Shown here piece after piece: positions 23,560 to 36,500 of a DNA stretch of 64,000 nucleotides (positions are counted from its first letter, which is position 1; every line of letters begins with the position of its first letter). A model generated the notes under the pieces. The model was not told the origin of the DNA, made no database searches, and was given only the letters and a program-made list of their open reading frames with translations. This stretch comes from Nepenthes gracilis (taxonomy: Eukaryota > Streptophyta > Magnoliopsida > Caryophyllales > Nepenthaceae). The stretch spans positions 1,798,001 to 1,862,000 of the forward strand of contig BSYO01000006.1 in NCBI GenBank assembly GCA_033239525.1. The letters are read 5' to 3'. A program made the translations under genes and the position numbers.

Positions 23560-24770
23560 CTGCCATGTTGCAGGTATGTGTTGTATAATTTCAGAATAAT
23601 CAATACATCAATAATGGAACGAATTTTCAAATAATTCATGAGATTTTATATATGGCTACGAATCCTAACTTTCATCTATCTTGATTAAATGTAATAAAAC
23701 ATTATGGAAATATGATATTTGTATTTGAAATGCTTGCCTGCTACAAGTAGATAGATGCCAGAATGGCGTCTAGATATCGAAGATATGGCTTCATAGAGCA
23801 ACGGATGCCCTTTGTCCCGAACCAGCCTTCCGGCGACTCCCATGATGACGCTGGCATTATCCGGCACCCCATATTTCCTTCTAAATGATATCCCGGCTAC
23901 TGGATTGGGCACGAAGACGGTCTCGTCGACCCCGTTGAGGATGACATGGACGTTTTTGCGGGGTGCCTGGTAGATGTTTGTTAAAATGTCAGCAGCGCTG
24001 TTACTGATGCAAATGTGCTGGGTGTAGCCAGAGAAGAACCGGATTTCATCTATTAACCTCGGCATTGCCTCTTGTAGCTCTGTCATGGGCCCTGGCAGTT
24101 GCCCATTTGGGTTCGAGAGCAGCTCTTGGAACAGCTTGGAATGCATGATTTCATACCAAATGCCGTGCCATGTTACTGCCACTCGGTTCGGCAGCATCTT
24201 GGCACGCCAGTGCGGGAGGGAGACGCTCTCTGTGTGGACGAAATCGAACGCCCTGCCCTCGTTCTCCCGGCTGAATATCTCGAAGGCGAGAGAGCAGTTG
24301 ACTGAGCCGTGGTCGTTGGCTGCAAAGTGGACGTGGAGGCTGCCTTGGTGGATGTCCTCGCGGGGCGTTCGATCGGACGGCACGGTGAAGACATGGACCT
24401 CGTGGCCTCTGTCTGCAAGGGCCGTGCACAGTGTCGAGGCATGGCGCTCCATCCCGCCGGGGGCTGCTCCGATGACTGGCCATGTCTTCGAGAAGACTGC
24501 GAGCTTTAGCCATTGCTGGGACACATGCCCAAAACTGAGCTTGTTCCATGGGAACTTAGCATCCCGAAGGTCAATGGCGGTGCCGGCCTGCGGGATCTTC
24601 TTTGAAGGTCGGGGATGTGGCAGTATTGGGCATGGGCATGGGCACGGCCATTGCCATGGTTGTTGGAGGAATAAAAGAATGGAGGTGATTAGGATGAGAA
24701 AGAAGATGACGATGGTGGAGAATTTACAGGATGAAGAGGAGTTCTTCTGAGTTTGATACCTCAGGCCCAT
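23108..24770 (-). CDS. Golgi-type membrane-anchored glycosyltransferase, GT4 family (GT-B fold)
   Basis: Two exons, 24770-23738 and 23559-23108, give 494 residues. An N-terminal signal anchor (about residues 18-35) follows a short Ser-rich tail, then a Pro/Cys stretch PCPCPCP (42-48), so a type II Golgi protein is inferred. The N-terminal Rossmann half has GGMERH (105-110), HTESVSLPHW and VTWHGIWYE. The C-terminal half has MGVAGRLVRDKGHPLL, the interdomain VAGSGPW and QGLDLTLIEAMHCGKPVVAP around residue 397. This order is the GT4 pattern of plant UDP-glycosyltransferase-superfamily proteins such as Arabidopsis At1g75420/At1g19710 (recalled, not searched). The sugar donor and acceptor are unknown. 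An in-frame TGA 15 nt upstream of ATG 24770 supports the start. Exon 1 is much richer in GC than its surroundings. At the usual EX7E position the first Glu is Gln389. Confidence 0.9.
23560..23737 (-). other. GC-AG intron of the glycosyltransferase gene (178 nt)
   Basis: On the - strand the exon ends CAG and the intron begins GCAAGC, the standard GC-AG donor consensus; the acceptor is GGCAG. This join alone gives VAG-SGPW, the family sequence at this place. The nearest GT (GTAGCA) would lose the frame or the conserved VAG. Confidence 0.8.
23738..24770 (-). CDS. Exon 1, GT4 glycosyltransferase
   Basis: 344 codons plus one base, ending GTAGCAG before GCAAGC. It carries the membrane anchor, the GGMERH motif and most of the catalytic GT-B core. 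Confidence 0.9.
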
Positions 24771-25423
24771 TACTTCAGAGTTTCAGCTGTGGCTCCTTCT
24801 TCCATGGGGGGTCCAAGTCTTACCCTCTTTCGTTTATTCAGTCTGCTGACAACCCTTTCGTTTCAATGAAAATATTCAATTCATTTGTTAATGATACTGA
24901 ATGGGCTGACCCTTCAATGCCGGATCTTCTCGGTCGTTTTTTAATTTACCACATCACACGGCTTTGCTTGCCTCGAGAATACGCCATGTTTGATTCTTAA
25001 TTCCAGGCATAGAAAGACCAAAATATTTCACCAACCCACACCGTAAAATATTATGATTAGAAAGACCACAACTTAAAGTATTGTGTTTGATCCGAGATGA
25101 ATGCTCCAAAGTCAGATCAAATAAGAACTACCTGAGTAGAATTGCTACCAAAATCAAATGCAAACACTAAAGGGTTCTAATATTCATTGTTTAGCTAAAA
25201 ATCATGTCATTTATTTATTTATCTATCTATTTTTGTTTCACTCTCGTCGGGGATGATGCCGATGGAACCATCGATGGCAAAACTCTTCCCACACTTTGCT
25301 ACCAGATGTTAAGACTAGAGGAATCGTTGATGACGGAATACAAGCATAACGTATGTGCAAACATGTATAGTATTTATTTTTGTGTTTTATATATAAATTA
25401 TATCCAAAAGTGGAACCAAGCCT

Positions 25424-26030
25424 CTATTTTTTTCTATTCTTTAGATTTTTTTATCAGCTGATGCAAAACTCTTTTTCCTTTTTTTCTCTCCCTGGCTTGT
25501 CTTGTCCACACTTTGCTAACCGGATGTTAAAAAGACTAGAAAATAAAGTACTATAATAATCATAAATACTTCTTACATATATAATACCAAAACAACAAAG
25601 TCCATCATATCATCATTGACAATAGGGACACAATCCTAAAGATAATTTCTCAAAATGACCAATGTCTAGAAAAGTAAATAATCATCAACTACAATATAAG
25701 ACATCTAAGATCCGCAATTCTCAATATGAAAGCAATTTAGCTAAACCGGATTATCGACTATTTATTCTAGAGCTATGTTTTAGATATAAATTAATATCAA
25801 TTATAATAAATTTTGGGTTAGTCCAAAAGTCTAAACTTATATTTTAAACACGATCTTAACATCAAGGGAGTATCAACAACATATGCGAATACAAATATCA
25901 AGCCTAATAAATATCTATTTTTTTCTATTCTTTAGATTTTTTTATCAGCTTAACCGATGCATAATCCCAACGTAATCCTCCCTTTTCCTTTTCTTCTCTC
26001 CCTAGCTTGTCTTCTCCACACTTCTTCCTT
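25424..26030. repeat. Direct duplication, copies 25424-25520 and 25914-26030
   Basis: Both copies begin CTATTTTTTTCTATTCTTTA, continue to TTTTTTATCAGCT, then a TTTTCCTTT...TCTCTCCCT stretch, GCTTGTCTT and TCCACACTT. A third short piece, CCACACTTTGCTACC with GATGTTAAGACTAGA, occurs at 25288-25320. Confidence 0.85.
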
Positions 26031-26194
26031 ATCTATTGTGGTGGCTTGAATCCGCTCAGGAATCGCAGATAAAACCTTGTGCTGTTTCCAAAAAGATCTC
26101 TTTCTCACAAAATAAATAATTAAATTTGAATTATTTTAAAATAATTAAATAATAATTATTTAATTATAAATAAATTATAAAATTATAAAAAATA

Positions 26195-26690
26195 AGTTTT
26201 TTTTTTTTTAATCGGAGATGAAGCATCCCCTAATGAAGAGATCTGAGAGCAGTTTAGGAACAAGGGAGGGTCCAATTTTTTTGAAATGATGTAGGACATT
26301 TTTAAATATATATGTATATATAATTAAAATTTAATAATTAAAATTTTAAAAATAAAAATATAATAAATACAAATAAAAATATTTAGTATTTATTTTTATT
26401 AAAAAAATTTAATATTTAACTTAATATTTGGATTTTTATAAAATTTAATAAATAAAAGGAGATTTCTAATTTACTGAAGTAAAAATTCATTCAATTTTTT
26501 AAAATTATAATCATCTAATTAATTATTATTTAATTTGTAAAAAAAATTATTAAAAAATACTTTTTTTTTTTTATAATGAAGCATCCCCGAATTTGTCTTA
26601 TCCCCTTGAAGAGATCTGAGAGCAGTTTAAGAACAAGGGAGGGTCCAATTTTTTGATGATGTAGGACTTTTTTAAAAATATATATATTAA
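26195..26690. repeat. Direct duplication, copies 26195-26312 and 26560-26690
   Basis: Both copies carry a T-run, GAAGCATCCCC, GAAGAGATCTGAGAGCAGTT and AACAAGGGAGGGTCCAATTT, then GATGTAGGAC and T/TA-rich sequence. The second has an extra AATTTGTCTTATCC. The spacing is about 360 bp, with AT-rich sequence between them. Confidence 0.9.
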
Positions 26691-27480
26691 TTAAAATTTA
26701 GAATACAGTAAGATAATATTTATTATATGGATCAACAGAAAATAAAAACATAAAAAGATCATTTAACAAATAACATATAATATTTTATGAAATCATATTA
26801 ATTTATTAAAAAAATTGTGTATTCTTCTATGTTTTACTTGATTAAAGTTGCATTCTGCAAGTAACATCTACAGAAAATATAGTAGACAGCAAAATAAATT
26901 CTGTGAAAGACAAACTATTCCTCACATTAATTATAAATACTATAATTATATCAATAGATTATAAACTATTGATTTTACTAACAATTGGAAATCTCATCAT
27001 GTCATATTAAATTATGAGTAACCCTTTCATTAGATTAAATATTAATTTTTAAGCAACATTAATTTTATCATGTCATATTAAAACTTTCATTATAGTTTGA
27101 ACAAAACCATCCTGTAACATCAAAATACACTCCAGTATTAGTTTATTATTGACATTATGCTTTAACAATTGTATCAAATTTTCTATGAAAAAGGAGGAAA
27201 AAATAGAAAGAACTTCTACCATGGAAATACCAAATCAAGTGCAGAAACTATTCCAAGATTCAACAATAAAATTCTTTCAAACTTTTGGAGTAATTCAAGT
27301 CATTGTACCATAGACCTCATGAAAACCAAATCACAGTTCCTGTTGAAAATTACTTCAAAAAATAGGCATTTGATATTCAAGCCTTGCTTCAAATGCAATT
27401 CAAGCTAGAAAATCTATAAGAGAAGGGAGATTAGCAGAAAATACCAGCTCCTTGAGAGGTGAAAGCTGCATCTGAGTGGA

Positions 27481-27541
27481 TCACACTTCAGTTCTAATCC
27501 ACGTTAAAACATTGTTGCAATTTTCGCGAGTGATGAAATAC
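27481..27541 (-). CDS. IPT9: IPT9 exon 11 (stop)
   Basis: Completes Arg433 and encodes [19 protein letters not shown] then TGA. The 85-nt intron before it ends ATGAAG. The residues match the family C-terminus KNR-hFvrREdCssVLeWIR. Confidence 0.88.
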
Positions 27542-30500
27542 CTTCATTCATATAAACACAGCTGATATGTTAAGCTCGACAAGTTTCGTTGTTGAGCAAC
27601 ATGCATGATTCAATCCACTGCTATACCTGTTTTTCGTGCGGTAGGCCTTTAGCTGAGCAGCTTCCCGGCGGTTTGATATATCTTTCTTAATAGTTAGTGA
27701 TTCTGGCAGAGTCAACCTTCCAGTTTGGTCGTAGTAGGTATCATGGATGAAGTCAAGAACCCTCTCCTGTAAGCACAAGGCATCAAGCATGAATGTTGAA
27801 CTGATAATCAGACAGCTCCACTAATGTAAATATTAGCCAATATGTATTGGAATTGGGGACCCAATACTAATATTTTTCGATTCGCAATAATATTATAATA
27901 TATTACTATATTAATAATATATTACGATACATTAATTGATATTCAAAATATCAGCCAATAGAGACCCATCGGCTTACGATTTTCAAAAAAAAAATTATTT
28001 TGATATATTCAATATCAACATGTATTATCTAATATACTGATATTTTTATTCATGGACAGCTCAAACATAACATGGCTTTGCAATAACTAGTTCAAGTTTC
28101 AACAAACACATCACCAATCTGAAGCCCGGATCAAGAATGTCAACAAAATGACAGCCCGGCAGACAAAGCTCCTTTCATGTGCAGAGCCAGGGGAGTGGTT
28201 GGACCATTTTGGGTCTATTATAGGAGGCCACATATTACACCATGAAAGAAGCCATTCCCTCGACTAAAACCCGCGATCATTAGGTCATGTTGCAACAATT
28301 CTACAATTGCATCAAGGCTCCTCTTCAGTGAATATATGTCATACTGTTGCCAAACAAAAAAAATATATTGAATTGAACTGACTTGCATGACAGGATTGAA
28401 AATAGTTGCAACAAGGGTTAGAACAATGGCTTTTTTTTATTCAGCACTGAAGGTGGTGGTGCATGCTGCATACACTGGAAGATCATTTGGAAATCGACTG
28501 CTCCTTCATGGGTATCTTTTTAAGCTTGGGAGTTTCAGCAGAATGTTAAGCTTCAAAGAGAGCAATTTTCTAACAAGGAAAAACAAGGAATTGCTTAGGG
28601 AAACAGCTGTGCATTGTGAAGTCACTAGAGCAGCTCTGAGAGTATAGAAATCTAATGGGTTCAATTAGCCTCAAAAGCAGGAATCACAGGCTTGGGGCTG
28701 GTTAAATCCGAGAATATTTGAAGCTAAGCCCTCTTCTGTCATTGATATTGCTATTATGTGCTTCAATTGATAAAGCTAAAGTGAACCTTGACATAACAGT
28801 AGAGTTACTTTGTTGTAACATGGAGGCTACAAACAAACTATGGAAACATCTCTATAATACAGAGATAAGGTAATATGTATATTAAATCCTCTGCAAAGCC
28901 TATAATGCAGGATGTTTTGTACACTGGGTTACCCTCTTTCATATAAAAATAAGAAGGAATGGTGTTTTTCGAGAGAAGGATCTGAACATGCTCAGCTTTT
29001 AATTGGGTTGGCATAATTTGTATGTATGTAGCCAGTGTTGGATTTGCTGTTTCTCTTTCCTATTGTTGTTTGAACTGCTGTAATGATCTCTCTCTGCCGT
29101 TGGCTGGTATTGATTTTTTCATGCATCCTCGGCATACATGAAATCTTATCTCAGCAATTTTGAAAGTGCAACATATGTAACATAGCATGCCTCTTCATAA
29201 TACCCAACTAATCATAACAAACATGTCTCTTCATCTTATACACATTCACAATAGGCAAGTCTAACAGAAATGCCCCTTCAAATCAAATTTCCAGAAATAT
29301 TTTAGTTCCTATGGAGCTTAATATTCAATCAAGGGTTATCAGCTTTCGTACATTGTTTTTAAATTAAATGTGTTTCATCCACAATTCACCCTCAAAGGAA
29401 TGTTAGAAAAACTGCCATCCAAATTTCCATTTGAATACATTCACATCACTTCAACATAAAAGATTTGCAAATTTTCAGCGTCCCCTTGCAGCAAACCTAT
29501 CTAAATAAGCTTTTGCAGCAAGACATTTGTGAGGAGGCACAGAAAGCTGAAAAGTGGAAATGTTTAAGATGCCCGAATGTCGACATGAACATGGTGCTTG
29601 AGGAAGAGGAAGAGCAAACGATTGATCCAGTAGAAGGCAATGCCTTCCAGTAATTACGCAAATCCAAAACTTTGATTAAGCACAATTACTAAGAATTAAG
29701 GTTGAGAATATCAGTATAGTTTCATCACTGTGACATAGATATCCCAGGTACAGGCAACATATATGTTTCCCAACTCTACAATGCACATCAGTCCCTTAAA
29801 CCCAACAGGAGTGCATTCACAAGCGGGTAACTTATTCTTCAAAGTGGGGTGGGCACAAATATGATGTTTACTCTCATGAATGTGCATACACATAATTCAA
29901 AGAATTACCGAGTGACATACCATGGGTTTAGAAGCATCCAACCAATGATAAATGAGCTCATTACGAAACCATGTCATCTGCCTTTTAGCAAAATTTCTGC
30001 ATATGTTATAACTTGTCACCAGAGTAAAATATCATAGATGAAAGCATCATCAATAACAATGCAGACACAAAACAGGTGCATCTAGTTTTACGGGCAGTAA
30101 CATTATAAACATGCTACACCTAGGTCTATGAGGCCATGACAAGCACTTATGATGGATGCCATGGAGATTGGCTTTGAAAGAGTTCCAATCTGCTATCTCC
30201 AACTTGATAATTCCCAGGGCAGAAACAAAAAGCAACATAGTTTAAAAAAGGTGGCAGCCCCATCAGTGATGGTCCCACATCGTAGGATCAAGGCACAATC
30301 AGAAGTGCACAACTTTATCACTATATTATAGAAATGTTTTTATGGTTTGAGAACATGACCTCCAAGACATCATAGAGAAAAATTACTGTAACATCTAGAC
30401 TCACCCTCTAAAAGCACCATAACATGAGAAATACATGAAAAGAAAATAACTGGAATTTTGTCCCTAGGGTAATGTTTTATTGCATTTGGTAGGATTTTGT

Positions 30501-33500
30501 CTATAGAAGTCTGTAATATTAGAATTTCATAATTATATACATCAATTTCCTATATTATTTTCAGGGTATTTTTAAAGAGCAAGCTATTGGTTTCCTAGTT
30601 CCATAGCTTATTTTGCAAGTTGTTTACTGCGTTATCTAAATTTTCAGAGAGTTGAGTTGAATTGCTGAGAAATGCTTTCATAGCCATTCATAGAAAATAC
30701 CCAGTGATTCCATTGCCCTTATGAGATAAGAGAATTTTATTAGGAATTTGTGTTCCTGGTTGAGGATTTATTTCTGCATCAAAAATCCTCCATGGAAATT
30801 TGTTCCATACTTTTAGGAATTTTTCCCCACTAACCAATCTTAGTTGTACTCACACTACCAATATCAAGATAAATTGAAAAAGCAAAAGTTAAATACCAAA
30901 ACAGATGTTGAAAAGCTGAATTTTCTTCATTAGACTACTAGAGATTCATCTGTTCTACACTTCAGGACTACAGTATAATACATGCAACAAGCTGCAAGGA
31001 AGTTGAGGATATTAAACTAAGTTTATTTTTTCCCCAAAAGGTCAATATAGAATATGCACAGGCAGTTTTCACTTCGTCAGATAGAACTTTCATATCTGAC
31101 AATCCCCCTAGTATCCAAGTGAATGTCTTACTATATGATGAACCACATTTGAGGATCCCCATCCATGATATCTTTAATCTGAGTGTGAAATAACTTCCTC
31201 GTAAAGTTGAACTTGTGAAGGCAGCCAAATCTTATGTTAAAGAAAGCATGATGTTTTCAAAAGAACCACCCAGCATCCCAGGCCATTACCATTGCCAATA
31301 AAAAAGAAAAATGGCTAAACATAAAAGATTCAAATTCTGAATAACAGGATCAAAAGCCAAAGTTTTGAGGGTGGCCAGTTTAACAAAATAATGGCAAGGG
31401 TTACACATATATTACTATTAGCAGGAGATGAAATAGGTAACGGCCTACTTAATTCCCAAATCCAAATCCAATAATATCACACTTAATCTCAACAATTACC
31501 CACGACTGTACTAGTAACTAGATCTTCCTGGAGGAAGATCTGGCATTCAACCACAGATTGGGGCCTTGAGGACAATCCCCATGCATATACTCAAAACTTT
31601 AAAACTAAGACAATCACAAGGATATTGAGTTATATCCCTCATGCAAAACAAACTCATCTCATTTTCTACTCATGCACACCTGTATCATGTAATCTTCAAG
31701 AGCTAGAGACTAACCTGGATGCTTTCTGAAAATCAGAAAGAAAGGCAAAAAAATCTTTTGCAGAACTTTGACCTCCTTGTTCTCTACACTTCAAAAGGTA
31801 CTCCATAGCCTGAATCATTTTTTAAAAAGAAAATCCAATAAGCCAAGCCATTATTGTAAAAAATTCTGGTACATAAAATAACACAACAGAAATTTATTTT
31901 TCATATAAGCAATATATTTGAGGAAAACTTGGTCATTGACATTATCAAGCAGCAACACAGGAATACCTATGTTCTGACAAGGCTGCAATTTTTTCACTTA
32001 GAAACAGGGTTGATCATGGAATGAAAATATCAATATCGGAGGGCCAAATAACAGTATTTTCTGGTTTTGCCAAAAAGTAATGATACATCGATGTATTAGC
32101 AGATGACTACCTATGTTCCAACAAGGCCACAATTCTTTCACTCCGAAATCATGGAATAAGATATCGACTAGCATGTAAAATATTGATGGGTATATATCGC
32201 CATTGACCCCCAATATTGATACCCAAAAAAATTAGGAAATGGGAGGTACTTGTGGCAAAAAACTATATATCGGCCAATATTCTAGATATAGAAAGTTATA
32301 GCCGACAAGGCCAACATATCGACTAATATTTTCTCTTTTTCTTCTCTCTTTTTTTTGTCAGAGTCCCAATTGACTAAACAACTCAATTTTTTTTCCTTTC
32401 TTCAAATTTAACATAATGATATGATACCTAAACATTAATCTCACAAATTTAAGTTCAACTTGTAATATAATTTGATTTTGAAAGTTATATAGGTAATTAT
32501 TGCAAAGTTATTGGAAAAATTAACTTTATTTTGTGTTGCTTTTGTAGTTTTGTAACTTATAAACGCATGATTTGCTATTAAAGTGTTGTTTCCATTAAAT
32601 AAACTTAACTAAAGCCCTTCAAAAGTGTAAAACATGATTACTTCGAGGGTAACATGATTAAAAACAGTCAAATTTCAGTATTTAACTAAGTTTTAATATG
32701 GTCATGTGAAAAGAAATTACGTCAAATACAACCAATACTGTTACAGCCATGATCAATACCAATATTTTGATACAAGGGTAGATGTTTGTTCCAACATGGA
32801 TGGAAGCATCCGTGTTGGTGATATTTCATTCCATAATTCCAACAAGCAAACAAGTTTTTCAATGTAATATAGAATTTTAGATAAAACTGAAAAGAAAATA
32901 AAAAATGGAAGAATTCCATGTGAGCGAGAAAGTTTATATTATTGGCGATTTTATGTAAGATATTATATAGTGACCAAAGCAATGTAGGTTAAGCGAAGCG
33001 CATTAGCCATCTAAAAATACAGGTGATTTTGTTTAGGGTAGAAGCAAGAAAAAGGTATAGGTAAGAAAAACTTAGAGTAAGTTAATAAAGGATTTAGAAG
33101 TACTTCTACATTAGACAATGTAGCACTATATCGAACAGAATGGCAAAATAATATTCATATAATTAATCACACTTCCTGGGACAAAAGTAGTTGTCGTTGT
33201 TCTAGTCGTTGGAGATGTTGTTGTGGTTGTGGTTGTCGTCATCGCAGTGGTTCTCCATATAAAGGTGCCTGACACCTAGCAAAAGAGAAATTTTGTTTCC
33301 TCGCACTAACTAGGCTTGATTTTCATTACAACATGTAGGCATGATTTGAGTCCCATGACCCTTATGCTGAGAATCCTGAGATGGATAAATAAAGAAAAGG
33401 TGGGGTACTTCAAAGCCAAATAGCTCCCTTTGCTTTGTGGCTGAACTATGATGCTCAAATAGAAGTGAACATGAAAACACTATCACTGGTGCTCAAAGAC

Positions 33501-36500
33501 ACCACTGGGGCTTTCATACAGTGGCATGTCCCACCTAACAAGGGCATCAAGGTATGATGAAAGAGCATTGGTTTCAAAGCCAACACTTGGACACTACCAT
33601 TGGGGGTCAAAAGCAAGTACTGTGAGGCCTCAAATATCACACACAGATCAACTTAAATGAGCATCGGCGATTGGATGCACAAGCCACAGAATTAAAAAGT
33701 TCTTGCATTGTGTCTTGCACAAGCCACAGGGTGTTACAGAACAATATCACTGGGTTAGGCACTTCTTAGTGAATTGTGTCTTGTTTTGACAACCACCAAG
33801 GAAAAAGTTCAATAACATTATAAAGACATTCTAATTCTGTACAATGGTATCAACATTTAAGTAAAAGGTGGCTCTCATTACACGGTTTCCCACATTTTTT
33901 ACCCTAAGGAGGGGTCAAATGTACAATGCCTTTCCCACATTTCTCACTGTATTCTCGTTCCAAAAAAAAAAAATGCTAGAGCACATGGTTCATGTTTATT
34001 TATTTAAGACACATACGAGTTATTTTAATCTTTGTAAGATGTCCAAGGATTTATTTTGAACTTTTCATTTGTTTGGCCACAAATATCCAAAAATTTATTT
34101 TCAAAGTTAATCTAAAATTGATTATGAGACATAAAAGACCATTAAAGTAAATTATCAACTGAAATAATTGTAAAATCTAATGTTGTAACAAGATATATTG
34201 TCACAATTGGTTGTCACTGCAGCAAAATATTTGAGACAGCCCATATGCAGCAATATGGTTGTGACCACCCTTTTACAGGCATTATGGTTTAATACAACAG
34301 AAAGTGCCTGTCATGGTCACACAGGCATGCTTTGAGATCTACGCTCGGTCTTAGTATGTCAAGGGGACTATGGAGCCTCGTAAATGAAGTCTTTTGGCTG
34401 TACAACAACCTTTACAGTATATCTTGATAGTACTACCAGCCTATTCTGCAGTCAAGGATAAAGCCCCGAGCTACCAATAAGACAAGAAAAGTTCAGGTTG
34501 ATTTCATTGGACAAAACACCTAATAACAACTTACCCTAAAAACTTCACACAGCTTTTTTAATTTTTTGTTAGACTATCGAAAAACACAAGCAATCATAGA
34601 TGCAACTCATATAATCAATAGCACCAAGCACCTGGAAACTATGAATATAAATTAGCTGGGAAAGCTATCAGCACTGCAAAAGGTGTTATTAGCATTTCTG
34701 CTAAAGAAAAGGTGCCACTGGCACTTCACATTGCGAGCTTGGCTTATGTAGGGATATTGATTCCTCCACATGCAATGCTATTCTTCAAGCACAAGGCTAG
34801 CAAATTTGGCAAAATTTAGTGAGGCAAATGCAAAAAAATCAGTAATTAGCTAATAATATGCATAAAAGCATGCCCCGTTTAACAAACTTCACAAAAATCC
34901 ACTCTGAACCTTTCCTCCATTTCGGGAACAAAAGTACTAGATGAAAGAAATGTCTTCCACTCTTCTGACATGGATTCCATAAAGGATATTAAAATAAATG
35001 TTTCAACACAAGAAAATCTTACAAAAAAATTAAATATTTCCAAAATTTGATGAAGAAAAGGTAGCAAGCAAATGAGCCTTCCTTATTATAGGGTCTAAGA
35101 AGGGTTGAATATATGCAATTTTACTCCCACAATGCAAAGAGGTTATTTTCAGATTTGAACCTATGACCTATAAGTCACATGAATCAACCTCACCATTGAA
35201 CTTAAACTTTTCCTCTAAATGAGCAAATCCAACCTTGCTTGATGCTTAAAACACAACCAATTCACTCCCAAATCAAATTTTCTACAAAAGATTCTTTGCA
35301 CCAATTTTAAAATATAAATTTTTGTTAGATAGAAGAAACACCATGTCTTGGTCACTCTTCTATAAAAGGAATGCATCCCTTTTTGGCCAAGGACATCACA
35401 AAGAGACAATTACCCCTTATGGAACAAAGGGAGCTCTATTCCCCAAAGTCTTGATCTCGTTTTTCATGTAATATATATGCTAAAGTTAGTTCAAACTAAT
35501 TAATTTAGGTCCATATTAGAACCAATATACATGAAATATTTGAGAGGAAATTTGCTTTAATTTCTTAGTCAAAGTTTTGTACTCTGATTAAAATTTGTTC
35601 ATAATTTGTTAAGCATATTGCCAAAATAATTACTTAACAATTTTGGGAATTTTTAATCGTTAAAATTGAATTTTCTCATGAAATTTTTCTTAGTGGATGT
35701 TACGGCAAAATTGCTTATGGAGCCAAAGCTGATTTGTGACTATGACAAACCAAAAAAAGGTGCTGTCAACCATCTACAATTCATGAATTTATCATTTGTA
35801 CATGACTATTTAATGATGCAATTGAATTTGTTAATTATTAATAATTGAACAGGTCATCAATTAAAAATTAGTGGCTTATCAATGCCCATCTATAATATCA
35901 ACCAATAGCTATCAATTTACCACAGGTCAATTGATACCTCATCAACTACTACAAATAACTCTCAGATCCATTGATGACCAATCACCATGGTCAAATGTTG
36001 TGACTAGGAGGTTTATATTGAGTTTTATAGAAATTTGCATACTAGGATTTGATTGGCTGAGAATGGACAGGTTTCATCCCAAGACACCCCTAGGCATGTC
36101 TAAGGACGTTTTTAGCTAGGTTTGTATCTTTACACGCATACCTACCACAATTTTTTTGTATGAAAATACTCTTACTAATATAAAAAATCATTTTGTCAAT
36201 CAAATGAAATACATACCAAAATATGAAACAGAAGAGTTGTAGAGAATATAAGCCATGAAAAATTTGAAATGCTTTTTATTTTTAGCTATATGCAGGTAAA
36301 AAGCATGAGTTATTTAAACTTAGTGTCCAATTTTCCAGAATAGAGAACAGTTTCAATTGCCCACAAATGCACACATTTCTCTAGAATATTTTGGAAATGG
36401 AAACCCTGAAAAGAAAAATAAAGGTGGAAAACAGAAACAGTTTTCCAAACAAAAACAGACCCTTCAGAGTTCAAGATAGATCTGATATGTAAGTTTACAA

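Larger units (their letters stand above)
24771..27480. other. Intergenic region between the glycosyltransferase and IPT9 genes
   Basis: The part next to 24770 should hold the glycosyltransferase 5' UTR and promoter; no clear TATA box could be picked. The rest is AT-rich with two sets of direct duplications (see separate entries). The IPT9 3' UTR lies at the right end. No gene is seen. Confidence 0.5.

Noticed and set aside
24085..24750. 221-codon open frame on the + strand
   Set aside because: Lies antisense to exon 1 of the glycosyltransferase, whose GC-rich codons keep the opposite strand open. It has no domain.
29465..29653. Short frame with Cys-x2-Cys and an acidic run
   Set aside because: One CxxC pair only, no family match, within an IPT9 intron.
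36415..36475. CAAACAG-type end thought to be a MITE
   Set aside because: No matching opposite end could be found within a few hundred bases.
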